Program-made: the position numbers and the translations under genes | Notes under the pieces: generated by a model | Databases searched by the model: none | Told to the model about the DNA's origin: nothing | Seen by the model: the letters and a program-made list of their open reading frames with translations, nothing else | DNA from: Neelides folsomi | Taxonomy: Eukaryota; Arthropoda; Collembola; Neelipleona; Neelidae | DNA length: 64,000 bases | Assembly: GCA_034687125.1 (NCBI GenBank) | Contig: JAQGBZ010000049.1 | Location: 1 to 64,000, forward strand | Direction of reading: 5' to 3' | Part shown: piece after piece, positions 51,201-62,960 of the stretch | Position numbering within the stretch: the first letter of the stretch is position 1 | Layout of the letters: the number at the start of each line of letters is the position of its first letter

Positions 51201-54200
51201 TCCATGCCTCTTGGGGCTCTCTCTTTTCTTCTTCATTTTCTACTTACGATGTGCTCGAGTATTCCTTCTTCCTCGCTTTAATTTATTTTCTAACCGAGGG
51301 ATGCGGGACGTTGTTCGAATAGACTTTTTCCCAAGCTAATTCCATTTCCCCGATCCTCCGAACCTTGATGATGACGACTCCCCATTCATAGACAAATTTT
51401 TTTCTAGCCATTTACTCCAAGGCTCAACCGGATGACCCGGGAATGTGGATGAAGAAGATCTTTTCCGCCGCCACGGATCTGTTCAAAGACAAGGAACGCT
51501 ACAATAAGGTATATACTTATCGTTAGTGAGGGCTTCTAAACAGAGATTAATTACGTCCCTGGGTAAGTATATGGGGGGACGTAATTCATGCATATTGCTT
51601 CATAAATAATTCATGGTTCCATCAATTAGCGTACTACTCTGCGAATAATTGTTCTTGAAAGTCGCGGAAAAACTTTGGGTATCTCTTCCTTTGTTTGGGG
51701 GGTTTGCGGGAATTATTTACACTTTCTTCGGGAGGGAGTGAGACGAACTACATATGTTCAAATACATTTTGGAATGATTAATAAAAATAATTGTCCCGAG
51801 TTTTGACGGGTGCGAGAGGTTAGTGGGGCGAAGGGGCTTTTGTGCTCCCTTCACAGGCCCTCATGAAATCTTGGGCTGATTAATGCTAATTTACGCTCTT
51901 CAAAATCTATATTTCCCATTCATATTTTATGTATGAGGACGGGAGGGCTGGGGCGACATTGTATATTGGGATTTAATATAGATCTCCCTCCTTATTTTAT
52001 TGGAGTAGTTCGTGAAAAGTTTAAATTGAAATCCAGTTGAGCTTGAGACAGATAAATGGGATTTGAAATAGAGTTGACTACGAGTGCAAATAATCGGAGA
52101 AAGGGTTCGGATGGATAATGGGATTCCCTTGTATTCCGGATGGAGGAAAAGATTTATTGCTATCCAGATTAGGAAATTTTTTCTAATTGGCTTTCCCAGA
52201 TTCCGCTCCTCAACAATATGGGATATGAGGATATGAGCGAGGGGCAGACGGTTCGATTCCGCGGGATGATCCAAGACTCCTATGACAACGAGATGTTCCT
52301 GGGCGTCTACCATGTGAAGAACGTCAAGAGCGGGGAAGTGGCGAGTCGGAGCGGGCTGTTTCGGGACCGTCTGGAGTCTCAGGTGGGATGAGCGGAATAT
52401 TCAATGGGCAATGAGCGTAATTTTTATTATAATTTCCCTCGTCACATGGAGGGGGCGGGAGGTGAATTTCAATTTAATCAATATTTAATTTTTGACAGGG
52501 CTTCGAAGACCCGCTCCTGGAACACCCGCGGAACGAATTCATGGAGCGACGGGTTTTCTACGTCGTGTCGGTGCCTGGCGAAGCGCCCTGGGTCCACACA
52601 GTATCCTTTTATTCACACACGGCCCACCGGGTCCTAAATTTGTAACAATGGGGTCTAACTGGGTTTATGGGTAACTGGTGTTCATGTTTTCCTTAACCGA
52701 GTTCTACATGGCTTTGCGCAAGGGGAGACGGAGGAAGCCCGCCGTCGAAGCGGAGGGGAATTGGAAGAAGAGCGAAGACGCCCTTTGCATACTGATGCCA
52801 CGGATCCGACCTCGGGTCTGCGGACCCTCTTCAACTTCCCGCTTCCTCACATGGATAAGGGCAACTCGAGGGCAGCTATCGTGAAGGTTGGTCCTCATAT
52901 TTTTATAATCGGCCTCCCATTGTGGGAATTACCCCGCGCCCGCCGCCGCAAAAATCAATGGGAAGGGGGCATTAAAATGATTATTTCGGAGAGGATCCTC
53001 CTCGAGGAGTCGAAAGAAAATTGGATGGACTTTCTCACAGATTCTCTGGCAATCCCACCCATGGAACCGGCTATAATAAAGAGGGGAGAATAAATCGAGA
53101 GCCTTTTCCCCCATTTTTAGAGGCCGCCGCTGAAGCCATTGAAATGGAAGGAATTCCTTCTGATTTTTTATAATGTACTGGGACTCAATGTTCTTAATCG
53201 AGTTGTTCCTTTCGGCGGAAGGCGGAAGAGTCGGGCTTCAAAATTTATACCCACCTCCACACAATCCCCAAATATATATCTATGACGTCCTGGGCGAGTA
53301 TTATCATACACATGTGTATGGAATATATATGGGCGGGTGTGTGTGTGCTTTCTAGGTTTACGATCAAGAGACGAAAACGTTAGTCATAAACGAGATTTTC
53401 GAGTTTCTCGGCGTTCTCAGCCTGGAAGCTTTCGGAGAAGAGGAAGATCGATGTGGAGAGGCGTCCAGCGGATCCTCGGGAATGGTAAGCTTGCTGAACC
53501 CATAACCTCGCCCTGGTTTGAGCCAAATTTTCAATAAGTCTCATTCGCCACTTCATCGGGGCAAGGTAATGAATTTGGAAGTTGTTTCCCCACCAGCCCG
53601 TCCTTGTCGACGAGGAGGCCCAAGTCCGCAATCCCCCGGCGTCTCTAGTGCCTCGGCTACACGTGATTGGATTTCAAAAGCTGGAACACATCAACCCCTA
53701 CGTTCCTCAATCCGCGGCCGATGATGGTAAGTTGAAGGGTTCCGGCCGATTAAACACATTTCCCAGTTCCCTCTTGGAGGAACTTTATTGGAACATGTGG
53801 CTTTCATTCCCCGTTCGGTCTCTCCATCCGACCGCATTGAAAAACAACTTGTCTGCTTAATACCCCTTGTTACACCCACAACTTTTCCCCATTTCCATCC
53901 TTTCCGCAAATGTGGGGAGTCATCTCATTGTTAGCGACAACTTCCTTCGTCCCATTAGGACCCGTCGTCGCCCCCACCTTCGGATCATATCGACGCTGAA
54001 TTGGATCCTCCGCTCCTCCTCCACGTACATAAATAAACGTGTGTGGCTCAATGGCTCAGCTCACTCCTTTTTTCGGGGAAAGAGAATTGGGCTCATCGTG
54101 TGCCCCGTTTGATGGGGAATTTATTTGCAAATCCTGAATTCTCTCTGAGTAATTCTTCATCGAGATGAGCGGAGGAGCGGGCCTCCATTTGTTTCATTTG

Positions 54201-57200
54201 ATGGGGAAAGCAATAAATCAGGTGGTCCCTTCCACTTCAAATTCTCTTTCTCTCATAGATGTTTTCTACCCCTATTTACGTCGGTCTTGCCGGGCCCTTT
54301 TATGAATTTATTTTTCCTGCAATTGACAGGTCCAGCATTTTAGCTCCTTTTCTTCAAACCTCATTACTCTAATAATTTGAACGTCTTCCTCCTCCTGTCC
54401 CATCAACATCCTCTCTACATCCCTCCACGCGTGGGTTGGTGGAGAATATACCCACTCGCTGCTCACTTAATGCCCCTTTGATCCGAGGATAATTCGGGGT
54501 TCGCGAGGGGCTTTTAAAAATTCTTTGAAGATGGATCATTCGACAATTCCTCATTTGTTGTGAGGGAGAATGGAGGATGATGAGAGCGGACTTTTGGGAT
54601 TCATTTGGGTCACTATTTATGATTCTGGTTTCTTCCGGCTCAAAGCAATTTCTGCTTCCATCTCGAATGTCTCAACTTCCTTGTTCTTTTTGGACCGACG
54701 AGTCCATGCGGAAATATCTGATTTCCCAAAGAATCCTGGCCCAGATTTCTCTTATTCGCCCCAGTCCAATCCGATGCTTCGTTGACCAAATTTTTGGCAT
54801 CTGTCCTTTTCCCAAACGTGCTGTTTAGGTAAACAAGGGGAAATCTCCGTCAATTTCCTTCACCGCTCCTGGTGGGTGTAGGGGGAAAGTTGGGCTATTG
54901 GCGAAAGTCGGAAGTTGGGGAGGATTGCCGGCCGGCCGCGAAGGGCCTCAAGGGCCACACAACCGAAGATAAAACTTTGAGATCTCAATTAATTTTTCAG
55001 GGCTCATCGACCAGTGTGAGAAAGGAAGGCTTCGTCGAGAACTCCACTCGTTCCTGAGGGACGCTCTCTTAGGTAATTCTCTCCCTATGATTTAAGAGCC
55101 CATGATGCGGAGGTAATTATCCTCATATATTCACTCCCAACTTCTGAGCAGTTATCACGAGTTGAAGGGATTTGTTTTTTTAGGTGATGAGTTCGCCGCC
55201 GAGTATGTTCTCCTCTCCCTGGTATCATATGTGTAAGTGAAAGTTATGTCTCCTCCACACGCAAGGCTCCTCGTTGCTTAACAAACGGTTGCCCTCAAAT
55301 TGAATAGTCCACTGAGTGGAATTGGGCCCTCGGTACCCTTCCCAGGGCATCGATGGGATATTCAATTTTAACTTGAGAGAAAGTTTGAACTCTGGATTCT
55401 TCAACCAACTATTTTCATCTTTTCCCCTTAATTCCTCGAGCTCTTTCTCCCTCGAAGGATTTCTCCCTTCCTATTGATTCCGGAGTTCGGGGAAGAAACT
55501 TTGGCCAGCTGAGCGTATTTATTGCTCCTTCATACTCGGTCCAATGGAAGTTAAATATTGACAAAAATGTAAATGAGCTCATTTAAATCATCATTGAGGG
55601 TTATGAGGGCGGCTCGTGGACCGCTCAACTTTTGTGTTGGAGGTAATATGGAGGGCAATTATTTGAAACGAGGAGCCAAGAAACGTCTCTAATGGGAATC
55701 GAAGGGGAAAGATTTAAAGCAACCTATTTAGTGTGACAATGACTAATGATTTAAAGTAAATGAGAGTGATTTCCTCTTTTTAAAGTTTTGGGCGAAATGG
55801 GTCGCTCGCTCTCGGAAAGAATTCAACGAATTTGCTGATAGGGGAAAGAATAGCTTATCCGTCTCAAGATTTCATTCCTCAACTCTACCGAGTGATTCAA
55901 GAGGTTGTAACAAAAAGTTACTTTTTGCCCCTCACCCTGGAGAGTCTTTCCAGCTCAACACTGGTTCCCAAGTAAGTCTCGACGTTTTATGAGATGCTCT
56001 ATTAAATGTGCCTTCAAAACTTACTCCGCGTATCAATCTTTAATAATCTTCAATATTTCCACTTCCAAGTTGGAAACATACTTCGAGGCAGTTCTAATGC
56101 CCCTGTTGCCCCTCATTTCCTCGCCATCAAAATTGGGCAATGTAAACCTTCCAGAGTTTCCTCAAGAGCAACAGTCTTCGATCATCCGCTCTTTCTCCAT
56201 ATTGGAAATTAGACTATCTACAGTGATGATTTTATGGGAAAACTGAAATTTTACGACCAATTTTTCCGAACCCATACTTACGTCCTCCAACGGCCCTCCC
56301 AATTGCCTTTCTTAAGAGATGTTCTGATCCTATTAAGTATTCGAGAATCGCTATCGGCTCAACTCAGACTCCCCGTCGTTTCTCCCATCTCCCTCTTTCC
56401 CCTCAACGGCTTTCTCTTCCAAGCCATTTAGCTAAAACTATTTTGTTTTCCCCGCTCATTCAACATCCCATCTTCACGCAGTGGAGCTCATTAATAATAA
56501 TAAGAGGTTTATTGAGCCTTGCGCTACCTCTCATCGAGCGTCAAATCAACTTGAGTCGTTGAACCAAGAAATGAATTTTCCTGGAATCTCAAATATGTTT
56601 ATTAAAAATCGTAAGAGCCCAGAGATGAGAGACGGATGGGCAAAGTGGAATTATGCTTTTGAAGTCTTTCTTCGGTTACATTGGAAAGTATTCCAGGTGT
56701 GTTGGATGGAAGTTCCTTAGAATTCCTCTCATTTACCCAACAATGGGATATGGAGGATCCTTCAACGAGAGTCCTCGGCGGTCATAATAGGCAATAAGAT
56801 CTAAGATGATATCCAGGCTCCCGGGTGTACATGTTTTTATGAGGAGAAAAGAAGCAAATATTTAAAATTTGATCCAACGGTTTCTCTCAGCCTCCTATGC
56901 ACTTGATGGTATTTCTATTTATGATAAGTCGCTCATCTTTAAAGGTTTTTTTATTCCTTCATCTTCATTCTCAACTTTTAATGTGGGAAATCTGGGGAGT
57001 TTCGAGGAGTTCTTGATAGTTTCTGTGACCATTCTTTTATTTTCTATTCACTCTTGTAGGCGAAACTTCTTTAATTCTCTTCCGAACCCCTTCAACATAA
57101 ATTGGACGCGACAGGAATATTAAAATTTTGAAGACTACTTAATGCAGATTTATTTTAAATTTTAACTTTGTCTTTCCAAGTTTCTTTCTACATGGCCCGA

Positions 57201-60200
57201 GCATATGTAGAATATTGGGAAGACAATGGAAAGTAACCATTGTGTCTGATTATGCCACATCATGGGCGTCTTTTTACAAGAACTTGCAATACACTTTGGG
57301 GAAGCCTTAATGAATCCGAGCGTGAGAATCTTATTACGTAGAAACTTAATAAAATTCATTCAACTTTTTCAAAATCATCTTTTCCAACTTTTCACGACTT
57401 CCAAATGGGTCAGAGCAATTATTTTCTTGTTATTAAATTTGAATTTCATATTCCTCGGCGAAGAGCAATTCCAGGGAATAGTTTTGGCCATTTGGGTCTC
57501 GGCGGTTCTGTTCATTGTGGAGTTCAGTGGAGGCGATAGAACGCCATTCTATTCATATCATGCCCATTCATCTTCATCCTGTTGGCAACATTTTAAAAAT
57601 ACTACTTGCCTCCACAAACGTGATTTTCCTCCAGCGTTGGGCTTTTCGCGTAGTGTAGGTATCTTGCTAGGCTTCAACCTACCGCAGTGGTGGTATATTG
57701 ATAAAAGCCTCATTTATTTTTCTGCCCCATTTACCATCTTTTATTTCCTATTCTTTGCTTTTTAATTATGAATTTATATCTTTGCACGTAAGGAGGACTT
57801 TTAAATTTTTTCTACCGTTTACAGGAAGGACTACGAGAAGAATCGGCTTACGAGCGGAATTCTACAACTCAGCTCCAACACGGTTCTTTTGATCGACGAA
57901 ACCAAGCTCGAGGCTGGTCAACTCAGCGATATGGGTATGTAATATTAATACATACCTATGTACATATGATGGCTATATGCCCACGTTTTTATACTTTATA
58001 TCTAATTGTGTGTATACATACATAATATCAAAACACGATAAATGCCATCCAAATGGTCTCTAATGTTGTCCATTAGGGGTCCATTCCGAACCCGTCAGTT
58101 CCAAGCTTTCTGCATGACTCACATGAGTTGTAAGATGCAAATTGTGAGTGAGGTAACATTTATGTATTATATGCACTTATATGCATCCAGCCCCCTTGTC
58201 CCATTTTTATTTATCGTCGGCATTCCGGGATTGCATGGCTCAGTGTTATAAGGTACGGCTGGATTGGCAGCTTTCAAATTGCAAACAGAGTGGGACGAAC
58301 AGGTCCGGAATCGTAATGCTATTATTTACATGCATACTTCTCCTGTAAGACGATCGCAACAGGGCAAGGGGAACCTCATTAGCGGAGCTTTGGATCTGAC
58401 TTTTAACTTTGGAACAAATGGTCCTCTATGTTTTCATTTAAAGAGTAATTGGGGGAATGGTGAAAGGGAGAGGGGAATTGGTCAGAGCGGGCTTTCTTCC
58501 GAGTCAAACTACATACCAAGAAACATTTATTGCCCACTTCCTTCCTCCGAAACGGGGAAGAAGAATAAATTGGATTGGCATCTCTACCAAATTATATGTG
58601 AACACTCGGCTCCTAAAACTAATGAGGAGTTCTTTACATTCTATACATACATTCATTATCGTCTGATGGGACTCGTCGTACATTCATATTTACAGATATT
58701 ATTCGCAAAAAATGTAAAGAGATATGCCTATTAACTAACTATAACCAAAAGATATTATATTTATATAGGTATACATGCTCGAATAGTAAATGGAGTACAG
58801 GCATGCATTGATAAAATGTATGGACAATACGAGGATGTTCCCGAATGTCTCTGTCTACTCAAAGTTTTGAATCGTGTTCATTTGGGAGGAGAAATTTCAA
58901 TTACCACCTTGCGTTTCCATCATTCCCTCAATTCAACCTTGCAAAAACCCTTTCGAGTGAATGGGAATCTTTATATGATATATCTACTTATGATCGTTTA
59001 TAAATTATATTCCTTTTCAAACGTGGGCAAGTATTTTACATTATTACATCATTGGTTGTGTATTTTTGGTTGGTTCATCGAATGTGATAGAACACAATTA
59101 CAGCTTTGTATCAAAAGGGCTATTCTCACCTATTGTGAGTAAGTGTTGGGTTTGTTTGTATCTTGGCAGTTCCTTTGTATCGGCCAATATTTCCTATATT
59201 TATAATACCATTAGTCTCACAATGGTTCCCGAGACATGAATGCCCTTTATAAATATGTAGGTATGATAGTAAAATTCTCGTAATTTTGTTTTTTTCTATT
59301 GAGCTGTCTATACAAACCATCCGCTGTAGCGAAAATAACGACCAACGAAATGCCAATAAAGAAGAAACATCATACGGGTAAAAAATATTTTGTGGCTGTG
59401 GTTTTGTAGGCTGTGGCCTGTGGGTCGAATGTTGGTTCTCAGAAATATTAGTTGTAAAATAAAATGATTTTAGAGCTCCCTCGAAACTGGTGCAAATGAC
59501 TGTTGTTTTCACTTTTCCTGACCTTTCAACTATGAACCAAACGTAGTATAGAAAGTTGGAACTGCCTCGAGAGATTTAATTCCAAAACAAGTCCAAGTTG
59601 TAATTGATCGGGAGAAAAGAATAATTACTCTTGAACAGACTGATTATGAGCCAGGGGTTCGAGTTGAGTGAGTTGGAATGAAGGGTCGGATGGCTCTCGA
59701 GCGAGTCCTTTATCATCCATCCACCTCGGGCGTCTCTTCATAATTATTCATTGGATATGATGGGGCGTGTGTTGGGGCTGGTTATCACCTCTCCCGATGT
59801 ATCATATTATTCGCAACTTGGAGGTTTAATCCCTCGGCATGAACTCTGAGAATTAAGTGAGGGAGACGGCGATTGTGACACTTTAATCGAAATAGGATGA
59901 GGGCTAATGAGCCTTCCTCCTCCCGACTTTATGAATGGTCGTATATGGGGTGGAAGAGAGTGAGGTCTTGGGCGAAAGACCCGATCCTCTCAAATTTTCT
60001 GATTCGTGTAATGATGTGAAGGGAAAGTGCTTACGATCCAAAAGGCTTTCCCTCCCCAACACACTGAGCCACTTCCGAGGAAGTAATATAAAAAAACGTC
60101 GAACGTACCAGATAAGTCTGTCTCTACTAGTCAGTTTTTTGTTCTTTAGGTTTATCCAACATCAATGCTTTATCGACTCTTTTGTCGGATCAAAGAGTCG

Positions 60201-62960
60201 AATACGAATTCAAGTATCACAAGTTGGAGTTTCTAGCGGATGTCCCGGCTATTGTGCTCTCCAACCAACCGACCATTCTCCCAGTAAGATTCTTAATCAA
60301 ATATTTTTTTATTAAACTCAATGTTTTTCCCAATTGCTTCCGCGGCTGTTTGGAACTTTTCCTGCTTTCCCGCACAGCTCTTGACCCCTTTTTATTTCAA
60401 TCCTCAATTGATGATGATGGAGAGTTACAAGGGTTTTTAATCCAATTCAAGGGGTTACATTGGGTGGGAAGGAGGACGTTTTAATGCATAATATTAGTAA
60501 AATGGTATTGATTTCTCCCTTCCCATTACAATTACTCGGATGCCCATAATTTCATTATGGGGGAAATGAAGAGACGGCGTCAATTTGTTTGTTTTTATAC
60601 AGCCGCGGGCGGAGAGGTTTCGGCGGTGCGGTAAAAAGTTTTGGAGAGGAATGGAGGTCGTAGAGGTAGACGGGTCGTAGACGAATAGTGGCGGAATAAG
60701 TGAGGCTATAGTGCTGCTCATGGACCATGATGCTTTTAGGAGCAATATGGGTATTGTTTGGGGAAAGTTTTTAAGAGAGTCCCTAAAGCGTCCGAGACGT
60801 TTGGAGTTTGCGGGAAGACGGAAGTTAATAAAAAGGAATTGACTTTTGCATAGTGTGACATCACGATCCCACTTGGGCCAGCGACGGATCCGCGAGAGCA
60901 TGAGGAAGGACGGGAGCGGATCAATTCCCGTCTGGTCGACCAGGAGTTTATGAGAGGAATGAGGAAGTATCTGACTGTGGTGAGGTTTCAAGATTACAAC
61001 CTCGAAGAGGACATGCAAAAGGTAGAGAAGGGGCCTTTGAATCGAATTCATCTTTTCCCCATTCCAACTGTCCACTTCCAGCTCTATCCGCTCCACTTCC
61101 AATCTCTCGGCCCCTTTTTCTCCCTCAATCTCCCATCTTCCTTTCTTTTTTCCAATCTCCCATCTTTTCATTCTTTTCCAATCTCTCCCTTCCTTTCTTC
61201 ATCTCCCAACTTCCACACACCCAATTGACATTTTTCTTTCCAGCGAGTTCAGGAGGATTTCGTTAGTTCGCGGAATTCCCCCGAAGGGGATAATATTTCT
61301 TCAGAAGAATTCCTCCAGCTCTTAAATCTTTGCAGGTAAGCCCTCTTTATAATAATACTAATTTATTCTCTCGTTAAGCGCTGTCGCGATCCACCGGCCC
61401 CTCGGCTCCCCTTCCCCACCCGCCCTATCCAACTTTGCAGGATTTATCACGGGAGTGTCCTCTGGAACTTTTGTCCCCATTCGGTGGGTCTCTCGAAGGA
61501 AATAATAATTGCGGTTTATTATGTCCACCGGACCTCACCTTCTTCCTGAGATGGGCGCCGAGAAAATGGGGGGATTGTTTAATTTCCTTGCCCGAAACAG
61601 AAGGTTTATCGCGGGGTTTCCCCGGGGTAATTCCTACCAGACCAAAAGAAATGGAGTTTTATGGTCAATAACCTGATTGATCTAGAAGAGAGGGAGGTGG
61701 AAAGTTAAAAAGGAGGGCCGGGAATGCTTTTGCACAAAATTGGCCATTAAAGGAACGAGAGGGGCCCGAGGTCCAATAATGGAGATAATGGGCGCAGTGA
61801 TGTTGAGACGATGGAGAGAGAAGTAGTCGGCGGGTCCTTGCATAAAATGTCGCCTTGGGGCGACGGCGTGCAAGTAAATGAACCCCAATTATCATTATTA
61901 ATTGTGGTTCGCAAGGGCAGGCTCCTTGTAATTACAATTCAATAAAGTGTGGGGGTTGAGTGGGCCTGGGGCCGACAGGTTCCGTGGGTAATGAAGCCCC
62001 GTCCGACCGGGATATTCGGATTAGACGAATGTCAATAGCGGAGGAATGTGGGATCTCCTCGACTGTCAGTCTCCTAGTTTTCACGGACTTCCCCTCTAAC
62101 AAAGAGCATCCACTGGAAAATGCATTAGTGAGAAACCATTTGTGAAGGAGAAAGAGTTAAGGGCTCGCATGTGAATGCTGGAGGGAAGAAGACGAATTGT
62201 GCCTCTTCCAATGAAATTACGCTTCAATGGATCTAAATACATTTTTTCTCCACATAAATTCCTGCTCAAAGGGTTCCCTTCACCGTCTGATATTTGCTCT
62301 TGTCAAGAAATCAGGCCCCAACTCACCGCCCTCCTCACGACATGTGCTTTCCTTAATTCACGAACTCGGCGACTCTTCCGCTTAATTAATATACGCGACC
62401 ATCTTCCCAACTCCATCATTCAGCATTTTTCAATCGATCCGGGAAATTCATATGTTCCGTGTGGAAATATGGGCCCCGCTCTCTGGTCCGCTCCAATGAA
62501 CTTTCCATGTTTCCTCTCATTAAGATCCGCTCTAATTTAATCAATTAACCAAGAACTTCCAACCTACATCTAATTTGTTTTAAAATTCGAGCATTAGACT
62601 TCGATTATCCCCCGCCTCCTCCTCTCTCCAGTTCAAATTGGATCATACACGTGCGCATTATATCATACCTTCAGTATCTTGTTTCAATTTAAAAATTTTT
62701 CAACTTCAAAAGAGAATATTTGGAGGGGAGGCTTAGGATGCCACGCATATTCCCCTGCATTTGAGACCTGAATGTGGGGAGGTGCGTTTGTGTATTTGTT
62801 CAACTTTAATAGTGAATTTAATTTGTTTTAAAGGCTTCGATGTTTGAGCGAGGGCCGAACTACGCTGGATGCCTCCACATGGACTCAAATTCGGAAAATG
62901 GAGCAAAAGAGAAAAGCATTGCTGGAAGCCGATAAGGACAAATGGGGCTGGCGGATTTGA
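48279..62960 (+). CDS. MCMBP: MCM-binding protein (mini-chromosome maintenance complex-binding protein)
   Basis: Nuclear partner of MCM3-7 that helps unload or assemble the MCM replicative helicase and supports sister-chromatid cohesion. Fifteen coding exons: 48279-48345, 51408-51508, 52200-52382, 52499-52600, 52728-52886, 53356-53484, 53597-53726, 55001-55072, 55184-55232, 55786-55971, 57825-57934, 60150-60283, 60854-61021, 61244-61335, 62834-62960 (TGA); about 602 residues, against about 640 in human. Matches along the whole family: [167 protein letters not shown]; and a basic tail ending KWGWRI. The start is ATG 48279; an in-frame ATG at 48291 is possible. The 52600/52728 junction lies in a poorly conserved acidic linker and its acceptor is the least certain. 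A poly(A) signal AATAAA lies at 63106-63111. Confidence 0.95.
48676..48760. repeat. 85-bp direct repeat, copy 1
   Basis: Nearly identical (about three mismatches) to 49456-49540, exactly 780 bases away. It begins TGAGGTTGGTCCTGGTGTGG and ends GGAGTTATTCT. Neighbouring sequence is not shared, so this is a repeated unit and not a tandem copy of the whole 780 bases. Confidence 0.9.
49185..49349 (-). mobile_element. Gag-like scrap of an LTR-type retroelement (fossil)
   Basis: Read on the minus strand, about 54 residues resemble the capsid part of retroelement Gag proteins: [16 protein letters not shown], then a short acidic linker, [13 protein letters not shown] and [14 protein letters not shown]. 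Only this piece is seen; no protease, reverse transcriptase or integrase lies nearby and the copy is clearly broken. It lies between the two 85-bp direct repeats. The family (Gypsy- or BEL-like) and age cannot be set; the assignment rests on resemblance alone. Confidence 0.35.
49456..49540. repeat. 85-bp direct repeat, copy 2
   Basis: Second copy of the unit at 48676-48760 in the same orientation. Similarity fades within about ten bases after the end of the unit. The pair could be short flanking repeats of one decayed element or two insertions of a small repeat. Confidence 0.9.
51509..52199 (+). other. MCMBP intron 2
   Basis: A 691-bp intron with donor GTATAT and a pyrimidine-rich acceptor ending CCCAG. 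A minus-strand frame crossing the exon 3 boundary is a shadow of that exon. Confidence 0.85.
52887..53355 (+). other. MCMBP intron 5
   Basis: A 469-bp intron. The reading frame of exon 5 stays open for about 200 bases past the donor, but the family alignment resumes at exon 6 (VYDQETK), so retention is not the normal reading. Confidence 0.8.
53727..55000 (+). other. MCMBP intron 7
   Basis: A 1,274-bp, GC-richer intron with overlapping frames on both strands; no domain or transposon is recognised. Confidence 0.8.
55233..55785 (+). other. MCMBP intron 9
   Basis: A 553-bp intron with donor GTAAGT and a short acceptor TTTTTAAAG. Nothing else is recognised. Confidence 0.8.
55972..57824 (+). other. 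MCMBP intron 10
   Basis: A 1,853-bp intron with donor GTAAGT. The + strand carries several long frames, the longest 167 codons at 57262-57765, none recognised. Confidence 0.8.
57935..60149 (+). other. MCMBP intron 11
   Basis: A 2,215-bp intron with donor GTATGT. It holds + strand frames of 156 and 108 codons (58264-58734, 58816-59142) and a minus-strand frame of 128 codons (59126-59512), none recognised. Confidence 0.8.
60284..60853 (+). other. MCMBP intron 12
   Basis: A 570-bp intron between donor GTAAGA and acceptor TGCATAG. A 225-codon antisense frame runs through it and exon 13; it is a composition shadow. Confidence 0.8.
61336..62833 (+). other. MCMBP intron 14
   Basis: A 1,498-bp, GC-richer intron. 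Frames of up to 121 codons show no family match. Confidence 0.8.

Larger units (their letters stand above)
48346..51407 (+). other. MCMBP intron 1
   Basis: About 3.1 kb. It contains the 85-bp direct repeat pair and a gag-like scrap between 48676 and 49540. The second half (49700-51400) is GC-richer with overlapping frames on both strands and no recognised product. Confidence 0.85.

Noticed and set aside
59126-59512. A 128-codon minus-strand frame in MCMBP intron 11
   Set aside because: Low-complexity, no domain or transposon motif recognised; kept only as a note in the intron entry.
60494-61171. A 225-codon minus-strand frame
   Set aside because: It runs antisense through MCMBP exon 13 and its intron borders, has no family resemblance, and is explained by the composition of the coding strand.
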